From Labrys wisconsinensis (lineage in GTDB: Bacteria > Pseudomonadota > Alphaproteobacteria > Rhizobiales > Labraceae), in contig NZ_JAUSVX010000014.1 in assembly GCF_030814995.1 (NCBI RefSeq), positions 1 through 64,000 of the forward strand: 64,000 nt of DNA, read 5' to 3'. Positions within the stretch are counted from its first letter, which is position 1; the number at the start of each line of letters is the position of its first letter. This document shows, piece by piece, positions 34,520-45,617 of this stretch. Both the position numbers and the translations under genes were made by a program. Under the pieces are notes generated by a model that was given only the letters and a program-made list of their open reading frames with translations, ran no database searches and was not told the DNA's origin.

Positions 34520-34990
34520 GTGACGGTCCGCCTGCAGCGCGAGGATTTCGACGTCGCGGCCGAGATCGCGGCGCTGACCGCGGGGCGCACCGACATCGGC
34601 GCCGTCGTCACCTTCACCGGCATCTGCCGTGCGGGCGAGGGGGATGCGCGCATCGGCGCCATGACCCTCGACCACTACCCCGCCATGGCCCAGGCCGAGC
34701 TGGAGCGGATCGAGGCCGAGGCGCGCCAGCGCTGGCCGCTGCAGGGCGTCAGCGTCATCCATCGCTTCGGCCGCCTGGTCCCGGGGGAGACCATCGTGCT
34801 GGTCGTCGCCGCCTCGGCCCACCGCCAGGCGGCCTTCGAGGCGGCGGCCTATCTCATGGACTATCTGAAGACGCGCGCCCCGTTCTGGAAGCGCGAGGAG
34901 CGGTCGGACGGAGCGTCCTGGGTGGCGGCGCGCGAGGCCGACGAGGCGGCGGCGGCGCGCTGGGCGCGCCCGGAGCCGGACGACGCCTGA
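34520..34990 (+). CDS. moaE: Molybdopterin synthase large subunit
   Basis: This 156-residue MoaE pairs with MoaD to insert two sulfurs into precursor Z. Key parts are GAVVTFTGICRAGEGD, MTLDHYPAMAQAELERI, VIHRFGRLVPGE and APFWKRE with the catalytic Lys. The start is GTG at 34520, one base after the moaD stop, with GGGGGATGAG acting as the ribosome site. Confidence 0.95.
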   Translation: MTVRLQREDFDVAAEIAALTAGRTDIGAVVTFTGICRAGEGDARIGAMTLDHYPAMAQAELERIEAEARQRWPLQGVSVIHRFGRLVPGETIVLVVAASAHRQAAFEAAAYLMDYLKTRAPFWKREERSDGASWVAAREADEAAAARWARPEPDDA

Positions 34991-35018
34991 CGGCGCCCGC
35001 GCCGCCGCAACCCATGCG

Positions 35019-35492
35019 TCAGCGCATCGGCCGCAGGGAGATCTGGCCGACGCCGGCCGCGAGGTTGAGCCCGGTCTGGCCGGAGACCGAGAGCGGCTGC
35101 AGCGCCACCGAGTTCTGCGAGCCGCCGACCAGCACATTGGCGCCGAGGCCGGCCACCAGCGTCGCCTCCGCCGTCGCGCCGATATAGTCGCCGCCGAGGC
35201 TGCCGCGATGGCTCGTCGGCTCGAACACGGCCCAGACGATGGTGCCTTGCGAGGTGACGCCGATGTCGAGGCCGTACTTTGTGATGGTGCCGGCATAGAG
35301 CTCGCGGCGGCCGCGCACGCCCTTGAAGGTGCAGGCCATCGCCTTCTTCGAGGTGATGATCATGCCGATTCCGGCCGAGACGTTGCACACCAGCGTTCCC
35401 GTTTTCACCCGGGCTTCGGCGGCCGGCACGGCCGCGAGCATGGTGCCGGCCATGGCGGCAGCCAGGACGGTGGACTTGGCAAAGGGCGTCAT
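35019..35492 (-). CDS. DUF992 exported protein
   Basis: This 157-residue protein has a signal peptide (VLAAAMAGTMLAAVPAAEA). The mature part fits DUF992 (alphaproteobacterial): VKTGTLVCNVSAGIGMIITS, ACTFKGVRGRRELYAGTIT and SQNSVALQPLSVSGQTGLN. The role is unknown. The ATG at 35492 is used; a TTG four codons earlier is unlikely. It converges with moaE. Confidence 0.88.
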   Translation of the reverse strand: MTPFAKSTVLAAAMAGTMLAAVPAAEARVKTGTLVCNVSAGIGMIITSKKAMACTFKGVRGRRELYAGTITKYGLDIGVTSQGTIVWAVFEPTSHRGSLGGDYIGATAEATLVAGLGANVLVGGSQNSVALQPLSVSGQTGLNLAAGVGQISLRPMR

Positions 35493-35707
35493 GAAGCTCT
35501 CCAAGGCATGCGAGGCCGGGGGGACAGGCTGGCCTGCGCCTTCTACATAGGGCGCCCGAACATTGCGGCGAGATCATGCCCATGCGTCGCGGCGGTGGAC
35601 GCCGCTGCCACTTCCACGACTCGCGATTGAAAGCGGGCGGAATTGCGTCCATGCTCGCCGCAGCGGCCGGACGGCGACGTCGAGGACCGCATCAAGGGGG
35701 TGGAAAT

Positions 35708-35980
35708 ATGGAACAGATCCTGATCAACCTCGTCGGCGGCGCGATCGGCGGCAATGCCTCCGGCGCGGCGCTCAAGCAGTTCGACATGGGAACCGTGCTC
35801 AACACCGTCGCCGGCGCGGTCGGCGGCGGCGTCCTGGGCCAGATCCTCACGGCGCTGATCCCGGTGCTGCAGAGCGGCAACCTGGACGTCGGCTCCATCA
35901 TCGGCCAGCTCGTCGGCGGCGGCGCCGGCGGCGTCATCCTTCAGATCATCGCCGGCCTGATCAAGAGCAAGATGGCCTGA
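35708..35980 (+). CDS. Small glycine-rich hydrophobic protein
   Basis: This 90-residue protein is made of glycine-rich hydrophobic stretches (LVGGAIGGNASGAALKQF, TVAGAVGGGVLGQILTALIP and QLVGGGAGGVILQIIAGLIK). The pattern suggests membrane-associated glycine-zipper helices. GGGGGTGGAA lies just before the ATG. The family is not recognised; a role in envelope stress or membrane association is possible but unproven. Confidence 0.65.
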   Translation: MEQILINLVGGAIGGNASGAALKQFDMGTVLNTVAGAVGGGVLGQILTALIPVLQSGNLDVGSIIGQLVGGGAGGVILQIIAGLIKSKMA

Positions 35981-36082
35981 TTCGACCGCGATTCCAGCGG
36001 TTTCGACACGATTTCCGGGCCCCGCCCGCAGGGCGGACCCGGAGAGCGCGCATGTCTCCGCCTTCGGCCGAGCGACGGTGCG

Positions 36083-36274
36083 TCAGCGCGCCTCGATCCG
36101 GACGGGCTCGGCCCCATGGGCGGCCTGGGCCGGCTTCAGCGAGGCGGCGAGGATCAGGATCGCCAGAACCAGAGCGATGCCGGCGACGATGCCGGTCATG
36201 ACGTCGAGGGTGACGCCGGCGGCCTCGTCGGGCTTGTCGGACTCCGGCACGCCGAAGATCTGGGAAAAACGCAT
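36083..36274 (-). CDS. Small single-pass membrane protein
   Basis: This 63-residue protein has one strong membrane helix (DVMTGIVAGIALVLAILILA) after a short polar start (MRFSQIFGVPESDKPDEAAG). AGGAG lies at good spacing before the ATG at 36274. There is no family call. It is divergent from the caspase-like gene. Confidence 0.65.
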   Translation of the reverse strand: MRFSQIFGVPESDKPDEAAGVTLDVMTGIVAGIALVLAILILAASLKPAQAAHGAEPVRIEAR

Positions 36275-36492
36275 GGCGTGGCTCCTCTTGGACGATCCTC
36301 TTCGCATGCCGGAGTTAATGGATCGTGGAATCGATCCGAGCATTTCGCGGTTTTGCACGCGCGCCCGTGCGGCTTCGCACGCTGCGGGCCGTCCCGCCTC
36401 TGCACGAGCGAAACAGCCCCCGGTGTAACCAGGGGCGTTCCCAGTCCGGGGCGGCGGTGCTAAGGCTGGCCGCGAACGGGAGAGCGAGCACC

Positions 36493-37962
36493 ATGACCTT
36501 CGGCGCGAGGCTTCGGTGTGTCATGGCCGCCTTGAGCCTGATCGTCGCGGCCGGGGCCGCGCAGGCGGCGGGCAAGGCGGCGCTGGTGATCGGCAACGGC
36601 GCCTACCGTAGCGTCACGCCACTGGCCAATCCCGCCAACGATGCGCAGGACATGGCCGCGGCCCTGACCCGGGTCGGCTATGCCGTGACGCTGGTCACCG
36701 ACGGCGACCTCGCCGCGATGAACGACGGCCTGCGCGCCTTCCTGCGCAATGCCGACCGGGCCGACAGCGCGCTGGTCTTCTATTCCGGCCACGGCGTGCA
36801 GGTGAACGGGAAGAACTACCTGATCCCGGTCTCGGCCAGGATCGAGGACGAGCTCGATCTCGACACTCAGGCCCTGTCGCTCGACAAGCTGCTCGATCTC
36901 GTCGACCGGGCCGCTCCGCGGGTGCGCATCGTCATCCTCGATTCCTGCCGCGACAATCCGCTGACCCGCACCCTGGTGCGCGGCGCCGGCACGCGCGGGC
37001 TGGCGCGGGTCGACCTGGATGCTGCCGCCGCCAAGGGCACGCTGATCGCCTTCGCCACCGCCCCCGGGTCGGTGGCGCGGGACGGAGACGGGCGCAACTC
37101 GCCCTTCACCAAGGCGCTGCTCGCCCATCTCGAGACGCCGAACCTCGACGTCCGGCTGCTGTTCGGCGCCGTGCGCCAGGATGTCGACGCGGCGACGCAA
37201 GGCAGCCAGACGCCCTGGGTGAACGAGGCGATCATCGGGTCCTTCTCCCTGGACGACGGGGGGACGCCGGCGCAGCCGCCGGTCCAGCCTGCAATCCAGG
37301 CGCAGCCGCAGGTCCAGCCCGCAGTCCAGGCCGAGCCCCAGCTCGTCACCCTGCAGCCGCCGGCGCAGGAGAGGCCGCTGACGATCGACCCTACGCCGGC
37401 GATGCCGGCCAATCCCAGCTTCTCCTGCAACGGCCGTCTCAACGCCGTCGAGCAGCAGATCTGCGCCAGCCCCGTGCTGGCCGACCTCGACCGCACCATG
37501 GCGAGCAGCTACACCGGCCAGTGGCGGGCGCTGGCGGGGGCCGAGCGCAAGCGTTTCGCCGATGTCCAGCTGCGCTGGATCGCGGAGCGCGATGCCTGCG
37601 GCGGTGACGCCGCCTGCCTGGAGGCGCGCTACCGCGAGCGGCTGGCGAGCCTGGGTCTCGCCGCCTCCGGCTTTGCGGCGCAGGCCTATGACGCGAGCGC
37701 CGACCGGACGCAGCCGAGCTTCCCCTGCAATCGCAATCTCACCGCGGTGGAAGCCCGCATCTGCGCCAGCCCCCTGCTGGCGGGGCTCGATCGCCGCATG
37801 GCCGCAGCCTATGGGCAGCAGGCCGCGGCCCTGGGCGACGCCGACCGCAAGCTCTTCGCCACCGACCAGAAGCGCTGGGCCGCGCGGCGCAACGCCTGCC
37901 GCGACGATGCCTGCCTCGTCGCCAGCTACCGCCAGCGCCTGTCGGAGCTCGGCGTGCCCTGA
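36493..37962 (+). CDS. Caspase-like peptidase fused to two LprI-like domains
   Basis: This 489-residue protein has a signal peptide (LSLIVAAGAAQAA). Residues 27-255 are a caspase-fold (peptidase C14) domain with the dyad His100 in FYSGHGVQ and Cys152 in ILDSCRDNP, preceded by ALVIGNGAY. Residues about 258-300 are a Pro/Gln/Val-rich linker with QPAIQAQPQVQPAVQAEPQ. The C-terminus holds two tandem LprI/DUF1311-like repeats, residues about 308-388 and 408-488. Each starts SFxCN, has CASPxLAxLD and ends in an Arg-rich helix with a Cys pair. LprI relatives inhibit lysozyme. The cleavage target is unknown; an exported protein acting in the cell envelope is the best inference. Confidence 0.87.
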   Translation: MTFGARLRCVMAALSLIVAAGAAQAAGKAALVIGNGAYRSVTPLANPANDAQDMAAALTRVGYAVTLVTDGDLAAMNDGLRAFLRNADRADSALVFYSGHGVQVNGKNYLIPVSARIEDELDLDTQALSLDKLLDLVDRAAPRVRIVILDSCRDNPLTRTLVRGAGTRGLARVDLDAAAAKGTLIAFATAPGSVARDGDGRNSPFTKALLAHLETPNLDVRLLFGAVRQDVDAATQGSQTPWVNEAIIGSFSLDDGGTPAQPPVQPAIQAQPQVQPAVQAEPQLVTLQPPAQERPLTIDPTPAMPANPSFSCNGRLNAVEQQICASPVLADLDRTMASSYTGQWRALAGAERKRFADVQLRWIAERDACGGDAACLEARYRERLASLGLAASGFAAQAYDASADRTQPSFPCNRNLTAVEARICASPLLAGLDRRMAAAYGQQAAALGDADRKLFATDQKRWAARRNACRDDACLVASYRQRLSELGVP

Positions 37963-37968
37963 GGCGCC

Positions 37969-39363
37969 TCAGGCCGCGGGCACCAGGCCGAGCCGTTCGC
38001 GTCGGATCCAGCGCAGCGTCATCAGCACCGCCACCGCGGCCAGGCCGCTGGCGAGGCCGATCCAGATGCCCTTGCCGCCGAGATCGAAGACGAAGGCCAG
38101 CACCACGGCGAGCGGCAGCGCGATGCCCCAATAGCCGATGGCGGCGAACAGCATGGGCACGCGCGTGTCGTGCAGCCCGCGCAGCATGCCGGCGCCCAGC
38201 ACCTGCGCGCCGTCGACGATCTGGAACATGCCGGCGAAGGCCAGGAACAGCGTGGCGAGGGTGATCACCTCGGCATTGGCGGGATCGGCGAGGTCGACGA
38301 ACAGGCCGATCAGCAGCCGCGGCGCCAGCAGCATGGTGGCGGCCGCGCAGCCCATGAAGCCGACGCCCATGGCATAGGCCGTCCAGCCCGACCGGCGCGC
38401 GCCCTCCCGGTCGCCGGCGCCATGGGCCAGGCCCACCCGCACCGTCGCCGCCTGGGCCAGGCCCAGCGGCACCATGAAGGAGACCGAGGAGATCTGGATG
38501 GCGATGGCGTGGGCGGCGAGGGAGGCCTCTCCGATCAGCCCCATGAGGAAGGCAGCGGCGTTGAACACCGACACCTCGAAGGTCAGGGTGATGCCGATCG
38601 GCAGGCCGAGGCTCCACAATTCCCGGAAGCGCGGCCAGTCCGCCTGCCAGAACCGGCCGAAGGCATGGTAGCGGCGCAGCCGTCCGTCGAGCGCGATCAC
38701 CAGCGCCAGCGTGCCGAACATCGCCCAGGTGGCGATCGTCGTGGCGATGCCTGCGCCGACGATGCCGAGCCCGGGTGCGCCGAGCCGGCCGAAGATCAGC
38801 GCCCAGGCGAGGAGCGCGTTGACCGCGATGGCCACCACCCCGGCCCAGACGGCGGGACGCGGCCGCCCCAGCGCGGCCACGAAGGAGCGCAGCACGATGT
38901 AGCCGAGGAAGGGCGGCAGCGACCATTGCAGGGCATGCATGTAGCGCGCCGCCTCGTGCGCCGCGGCCGGCTCCTGCCCGAGCCGCAGCAGGATCGGGTC
39001 GGTGAGCGACAGGGCGATCAGGGCCGGCACGGAGACGACGCCGGCGGTCCACAGGCCCTGCCGCACGGTGCGGCGCACGTCGCGCACCGAATGGCGCATG
39101 CGCCCGACCTCGCTCGCGACCATGGGCGAGACGGCGGCGACCAGGCCGACGCCGAAGATCATGAAGGCGAAGTAGAGGTTGGTCGCCAGCGTGCCGGCCG
39201 CCAGCGCCTGCGGCCCGAGCCGGCCCAGCAGCATGATGTTGGTGGTGGTGAGCGCCACCTCGATCAGCGTGGTGAGGATCATCGGCCAGCCGAGCGCGAA
39301 GGTGGCGGCGATCTCGCGCCGCCACGCGCCGCCTTCGGCACGGGGCTCGGCCATGTCCGTCAC
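37969..39363 (-). CDS. MATE family multidrug exporter
   Basis: This 464-residue protein has 12 predicted helices and two MATE halves: WPMILTTLIEVALTTTNIML in the first and LGLPIGITLTFEVSVFNAAA in the second. It should export drugs or metabolites using a cation gradient. I prefer the GTG at 39363, which has GGAGG 7 bases upstream; an ATG three codons later is also possible. Confidence 0.9.
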   Translation of the reverse strand: MTDMAEPRAEGGAWRREIAATFALGWPMILTTLIEVALTTTNIMLLGRLGPQALAAGTLATNLYFAFMIFGVGLVAAVSPMVASEVGRMRHSVRDVRRTVRQGLWTAGVVSVPALIALSLTDPILLRLGQEPAAAHEAARYMHALQWSLPPFLGYIVLRSFVAALGRPRPAVWAGVVAIAVNALLAWALIFGRLGAPGLGIVGAGIATTIATWAMFGTLALVIALDGRLRRYHAFGRFWQADWPRFRELWSLGLPIGITLTFEVSVFNAAAFLMGLIGEASLAAHAIAIQISSVSFMVPLGLAQAATVRVGLAHGAGDREGARRSGWTAYAMGVGFMGCAAATMLLAPRLLIGLFVDLADPANAEVITLATLFLAFAGMFQIVDGAQVLGAGMLRGLHDTRVPMLFAAIGYWGIALPLAVVLAFVFDLGGKGIWIGLASGLAAVAVLMTLRWIRRERLGLVPAA

Positions 39364-39430
39364 GGGGTTTCCTCCGCCCCCGCTGGTCGTGCGGGGGTCT
39401 GTTCTGGCTCGGGGCGGGCTCGCCCCGGCC

Positions 39431-40654
39431 TCAGGTCTTGACCGTTCGTCCCTCGAGGTTCGGCAGGAACACGGCAAACAGGCCGATCGCCGGCAGGAAC
39501 GAGCAGACGAAATAGACGAACTCGATCGAGGTGTGGTCGGCGAGCTCCCCGAGCACGGCGGCGCCGAGGCCGCCGAGGCCGAAGGCGAAGCCGAAGAACA
39601 GGCCGGAGATCATGCCGACCTTGCCCGGCACCAGCTCCTGGGCGAACACCACGATGGCCGAGAAGGCCGAGGACAGGATGAAGCCGATGATCACCGCCAG
39701 CACCCCGGTCCAGAACAGGTTGGCGTAGGGCAGGGCGAGGGTGAAGGGCAGCACGCCGAGGATCGAGCCCCAGATCACGTATTTGCGGCCGAACCTGTCG
39801 CCGATCAGCCCGCCCAGCACCGTGCCGGCCGCCACCGCGAAGAGATAGATGAACAGGTGCAGCTGCGCCGCCTGCACGGAGAGGCCGAAGCGGTCGATGA
39901 GGTAGAAGGTGTAGTAGCTCGACAGCGAGGCGAGGTAGACGAACTTGGAGAACATCAGCGCGATCAGCACCGCCAGGGCGATCACCACCTTGGCCCGCGG
40001 GATGCCGTGATCGACGATCGCCGCGCGCGGCTTGCCGGCATTGGCGCGCCGGTGCCCGGCATACCAGTTGCCGACGTTCCACAGGATGATGATCGCGAGC
40101 AGCGCGATCGCCGAGAAGGCGGCGATGGAGTGCTGGCCGAACGGCAGCACGACGAAGGCCGCGAGCAGCGGCCCGAGCGAGGAGCCGACATTGCCGCCGA
40201 CCTGGAACACCGACTGCGCCAGGCCCGGCCGGCCGCCCGAGGCCATGCGGGCGACGCGCGAGGATTCGGGGTGGAACACCGAGGAGCCCATGCCCACCAG
40301 CGCCGCCGCCACCAGCACCATGGCGAAATTGCCGGCGAAGGCGAGCAGGATCAGGCCGACCAGGGTGAGGCCCATGCCGATCGGCAGCGAATAGGGCTTG
40401 GGCCGGTAGTCGGTGTAGAGCCCGACCAGCGGCTGCAGCAGCGAGGCCGTGAGCTGGAAGGCCAGGGTGATCAGCCCGATCTCGCCGAAGGTGAGGGCGA
40501 AGTTCTCCTTGATCATCGGGTAGATCGCCGGGATCAACGACTGGATCATGTCGTTGAGCATGTGCGAGACGCTGATGGCGGCGAGAATGCCGTAGACGGT
40601 GCCCTGCGCGCTGGCGGAGGAGCCGGGCGTGGACGTAATGGCCTTGCTGTTCAT
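39431..40654 (-). CDS. MFS exporter, Fsr type, copy 2
   Basis: This 407-residue paralogue of the exporter at 13308 has SVSHMLNDMIQSLIPAIYPM, GMGSSVFHPESSRVARMASG, GRPGLAQSVFQVGGNVG and LGPLLAAF. Twelve helices are predicted. It lies between MATE and EntS-type exporter genes on the same strand, so three exporter genes are in a row. Its natural substrate is unknown. Confidence 0.87.
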   Translation of the reverse strand: MNSKAITSTPGSSASAQGTVYGILAAISVSHMLNDMIQSLIPAIYPMIKENFALTFGEIGLITLAFQLTASLLQPLVGLYTDYRPKPYSLPIGMGLTLVGLILLAFAGNFAMVLVAAALVGMGSSVFHPESSRVARMASGGRPGLAQSVFQVGGNVGSSLGPLLAAFVVLPFGQHSIAAFSAIALLAIIILWNVGNWYAGHRRANAGKPRAAIVDHGIPRAKVVIALAVLIALMFSKFVYLASLSSYYTFYLIDRFGLSVQAAQLHLFIYLFAVAAGTVLGGLIGDRFGRKYVIWGSILGVLPFTLALPYANLFWTGVLAVIIGFILSSAFSAIVVFAQELVPGKVGMISGLFFGFAFGLGGLGAAVLGELADHTSIEFVYFVCSFLPAIGLFAVFLPNLEGRTVKT

Positions 40655-40818
40655 GGACCTGCACCCACCTGCAGCTGGGCAGGCGATGAACCGCGGACGC
40701 GGCGGATTGCGGAAAGCGCGGGCCTGCCGCGCCACTCTTCTCTCTATCGGATACGGAGCGTCTCGAAAACCAGATCCGCGTGATGGCGTCCATCAGCTTT
40801 TTTGATCGGTCGGCTGCC

Positions 40819-42054
40819 TCAGCCGCGCCCGTCGAGATGGCGGGCGCGCCGGAGCTCCGGGAACCAGCGCCACCAGAGCGCGGCCACCAGGATGGTGCCG
40901 ACGCCGCCCAGGACCACCGCCGGCACGGCGCCGAGCAGGCCAGCCGACATGCCGGCGCGGAACTCGCCGAGCTCGTTGGAGGCGCCGACGAAGACGTTGT
41001 TGACGGCGTTGACCCGGCCGCGCACCGCATCCGGCGTCCACAGCTGGATCAGCGTCTCGCGCACATAGACGCTGACCATGTCGAAGCCGCCCATCAGCGC
41101 CAGCGCCAGCACCGACAGCCAGACGATGGCCGAGGCGCCGAACACGATGGTGAACAGGCCGAACAGCGCCACGCAGGCGAACATGAACACGCCGGCATGG
41201 TCGCGGATGGGATGGCGCAGCAGCAGCGCCGCGACCAGGATCGAGCCGACGCCCGGCGCCGCCCGCAGCAGGCCGAGACCCCAAGGCCCGACGTCCAGGA
41301 TGTCCTGGGCATAGACCGGCAGCAGGGCATTGGCCCCGCCGAGCAGCACGGCGAAGAGGTCGAAGGAGATGGCGCCGAGCACGATCTTCTCGCTCCAGAC
41401 GTAGCGGAAGCCCGCCACCATGGCGTCGAGCGTCGGCGGCTCCCGCCGGTTCTTCTGCGCGGGATCGGGGATCATGGTCGCCAGCACCGCCGCGGCGGCG
41501 ATCAGCACCAGCGCCGTGCCGTAGGCGGTCAGCGCCGAGAGGCCGTAGAGCAGGCCGCCGGCGACCGGGCCCACCACCATGGCGATCTGCCAGGACGAGG
41601 TGCTCCAGGCGATGGCGTTGGCGAGATCGGCCGACGGCACCAGGTTGGGCAGCAGCGATTGCTGCGCCGGGCCGAAGAAGGCGCGCAGCACGCCGAGCAG
41701 CACCAGGAGCGCGAAGACGAGGATGACGTCGTGCTGGCCGGTGGCGGTGAACAGCACCAGGCCGAGGGCGCACAGGGCCTCGCCCACGAGGCAGAGCGTC
41801 ATCACCAGGCGTCGGTTGAAGCGGTCCGCCACCGCGCCGGTCACCAGCACCAGGAGGAAGGCCGGCAGGAACTGCACCAGGCCGATGATGCCGAGGTCGT
41901 AGGGGTCGCGCGTCAGGCTGTAGACCTGCCAGCCCACCGCCATGCTGATGATCTGCACGGCGAAGTTGGCGAGGAAGCGCGACAGCCAGTAGCGGGCGAA
42001 GCCGGGATGGCGGAAGGCGCCGGCGCGGGGGCGCGGCGGAGGCTCGGCGGGCAT
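40819..42054 (-). CDS. MFS exporter, EntS-like
   Basis: This 411-residue MFS protein begins FRHPGFARYWLSRFLANFAV and has YDLGIIGLVQFLPAFLLVLV and VTGAVADRFNRRLVM, typical of the EntS group (the enterobactin exporter family, MFS_3). No siderophore biosynthesis genes are near, so the substrate is unknown. Twelve helices are predicted. Confidence 0.87.
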   Translation of the reverse strand: MPAEPPPRPRAGAFRHPGFARYWLSRFLANFAVQIISMAVGWQVYSLTRDPYDLGIIGLVQFLPAFLLVLVTGAVADRFNRRLVMTLCLVGEALCALGLVLFTATGQHDVILVFALLVLLGVLRAFFGPAQQSLLPNLVPSADLANAIAWSTSSWQIAMVVGPVAGGLLYGLSALTAYGTALVLIAAAAVLATMIPDPAQKNRREPPTLDAMVAGFRYVWSEKIVLGAISFDLFAVLLGGANALLPVYAQDILDVGPWGLGLLRAAPGVGSILVAALLLRHPIRDHAGVFMFACVALFGLFTIVFGASAIVWLSVLALALMGGFDMVSVYVRETLIQLWTPDAVRGRVNAVNNVFVGASNELGEFRAGMSAGLLGAVPAVVLGGVGTILVAALWWRWFPELRRARHLDGRG

Positions 42055-42157
42055 GGCGTGGGGGGCGCGAAGGGGCGGGGATCTCGGACCACACCCGTTC
42101 TAGGCATATCCGCCGGCCGGCACAACCTCGCCTCCCCGGGGCGGGGCGCGAGGGGCC

Positions 42158-42442
42158 TCAGCCGAAGAGCCGGTCGCCCTGCTCGTCGATGATCTGGCGC
42201 CCCTTGGAGAAGGAGAACTCCACCGCCTCGTCCTGGGAGGCATGGCGATCGGCGCGGATGAACTTGTGCTCCTTCACCACGCCGTCGATCTCCTTGACGA
42301 TGAGGCCGGCGGTCTGGAACTGGCCGTTCTCCTTGAAGGGCATGGCCCGGATCACGAAGCCCTTGTGCTCGATCTCGGCCTTGGCCGCGGGCTCGGCGGA
42401 ACTGCTCTTGCCGCCGCCGAACAGGGATTTCAGGAAGGACAT
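42158..42442 (-). CDS. HlyU family protein
   Basis: This 94-residue protein begins MSFLKSLFGGGKSSS and has HKGFVIRAMPFKENGQFQTA, GLIVKEIDGVVKEHKFIRAD and ASQDEAVEFSFSKGRQIIDE, matching the HlyU family. The family is named after a Vibrio haemolysin activator, but the role in alphaproteobacteria is unknown. Confidence 0.85.
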   Translation of the reverse strand: MSFLKSLFGGGKSSSAEPAAKAEIEHKGFVIRAMPFKENGQFQTAGLIVKEIDGVVKEHKFIRADRHASQDEAVEFSFSKGRQIIDEQGDRLFG

Positions 42443-42678
42443 GGCTCAACTCGCTTTCGACGTCTTCTGCGGGACCTCCCCGCCGGCCGCAACCCCGCAC
42501 GGGCCCGCTGCGGCAAGGATAGCCGCTCGGGCCGGCCGGGCCAATGGCGTGTGCGCGGGGGAACCTGCCCGCGCCGGTTCAGGTTCCAGTCATGTTCGCC
42601 GTGCGATGTGGAGAGGCTGCGTCGGCGCCGGGGGGCTGCCGCCTTTTGACGGCGACGCCGGAACAGGAGACGTCATTC

Positions 42679-43410
42679 ATGGAATTGCCAAGATCGAGCT
42701 GGGTTCGATCGGGGGTGCTGGCAGTCGGATTGCTGTTTTCCGGGCTCGCGACGGCCGCTGCCGCCGAGGCCGTGACCACGGGCGACGTCAATCTGCGCGC
42801 CGGCCCGGGGACGGCCTATGCCAGGATCGCCACGCTGCCGGCCGGCACCGGCGTCGACGTGCGCAACTGCGGCGGCAACTGGTGCCGGGTCGCCGTCGGC
42901 CGGTTGAGCGGCTGGGTGTCGCAATCCTATCTCGGCGGCGCCTCGTATCGGCCGCCCGTCTATGCCGAGCCGCCGATCATCGAGGACGAGCCGCCGGTCT
43001 ATGTCGCGCCGCCGATCTACGTCCAGCCGCCCTATTGGAACCGTCCGCCCCGTTGGAACCGCCCGCCGAACTGGCATCGGCCGCCGCCGGGTTGGAACCG
43101 CCCGCCGGGCTGGAATCGCCCGCCCGGCAACCGCCCGCCGGACTGGAACCGGCCGCCAGGAGGCCGTCCTCCGGGCTGGAACCGGCCGCCGGGCAACCGT
43201 CCGCCGGATTGGGGCCGCCCGCCGGGAGGTCGTCCGCCGGGCTGGAACCGGCCGCCGGGCAACCGTCCGCCGGACTGGGGTCGCCCGCCGGGAGGGCGCC
43301 CGCCGGGCTGGAATCGTCCGCCGGGCGGCGGAGAGCGCCCGCCGGTGGTCCGCCCCGACCGGCCGTCGCAGCCGCGACCGGGGGGCTGCTCGGTCCTGAA
43401 CCGGTGCTGA
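42679..43410 (+). CDS. Exported SH3 protein with proline-rich repeats
   Basis: This 243-residue protein has a signal peptide ending near AAAAEA. Residues about 33-85 are a bacterial SH3 domain ([20 protein letters not shown], then [17 protein letters not shown] and [10 protein letters not shown]). From about residue 95 it is almost entirely Pro, Gly, Arg, Asn and Trp, with three perfect-length 22-residue repeats (PPGNRPPDW with [11 protein letters not shown]). It ends GGCSVLNRC. Such tails may bind peptidoglycan or other polyanions. Function unknown. Confidence 0.85.
   Translation: MELPRSSWVRSGVLAVGLLFSGLATAAAAEAVTTGDVNLRAGPGTAYARIATLPAGTGVDVRNCGGNWCRVAVGRLSGWVSQSYLGGASYRPPVYAEPPIIEDEPPVYVAPPIYVQPPYWNRPPRWNRPPNWHRPPPGWNRPPGWNRPPGNRPPDWNRPPGGRPPGWNRPPGNRPPDWGRPPGGRPPGWNRPPGNRPPDWGRPPGGRPPGWNRPPGGGERPPVVRPDRPSQPRPGGCSVLNRC
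43120..43317 (+). repeat. Tandem repeat, 3 x 66 bp, inside the SH3 protein gene
   Basis: Three head-to-tail 66-bp units each encode 22 residues ([16 protein letters not shown] plus PPGWNR). Units differ by a few mostly silent bases and one Asn/Gly codon change. The repeat keeps the frame, so copy-number change would not break the gene. Confidence 0.85.
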
Positions 43411-43424
43411 GCGCTCGCTGCTGA

Positions 43425-43453
43425 AACAAAAAAGGCGGGGCTCGCGCCCCGCC
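43425..43453 (-). terminator. rpoD intrinsic terminator
   Basis: On the minus strand GGCGGGG, a 6-base loop and CCCCGCC (43434-43453) are followed by TTTTTTGTTT. It lies 24 bases past the rpoD stop. The same stem could serve the convergent SH3 gene, but that strand has no T-run. Confidence 0.85.
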
Positions 43454-43476
43454 TCTCAACCGCCCGCCGGCGGATC

Positions 43477-45471
<1,995 letters not shown>

Positions 45472-45617
45472 TCCGTTTCTCCTCAACTCTTTCAACGCCG
45501 GCCGGGCCTACGCCAAAAAGGGCAGCATCCGTCCCCCGGAGCCGCCCGCGTGGTGCATATACACTAGGCGGCCAAAAATGAAACCGCTCTTAACCCTAAA
45601 ACCCTCTCGCCGGCCGC

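Noticed and set aside
43120-43317. CRISPR-like array
   Set aside because: The repeats are contiguous, 66 bp, in frame with a protein and have no spacers.
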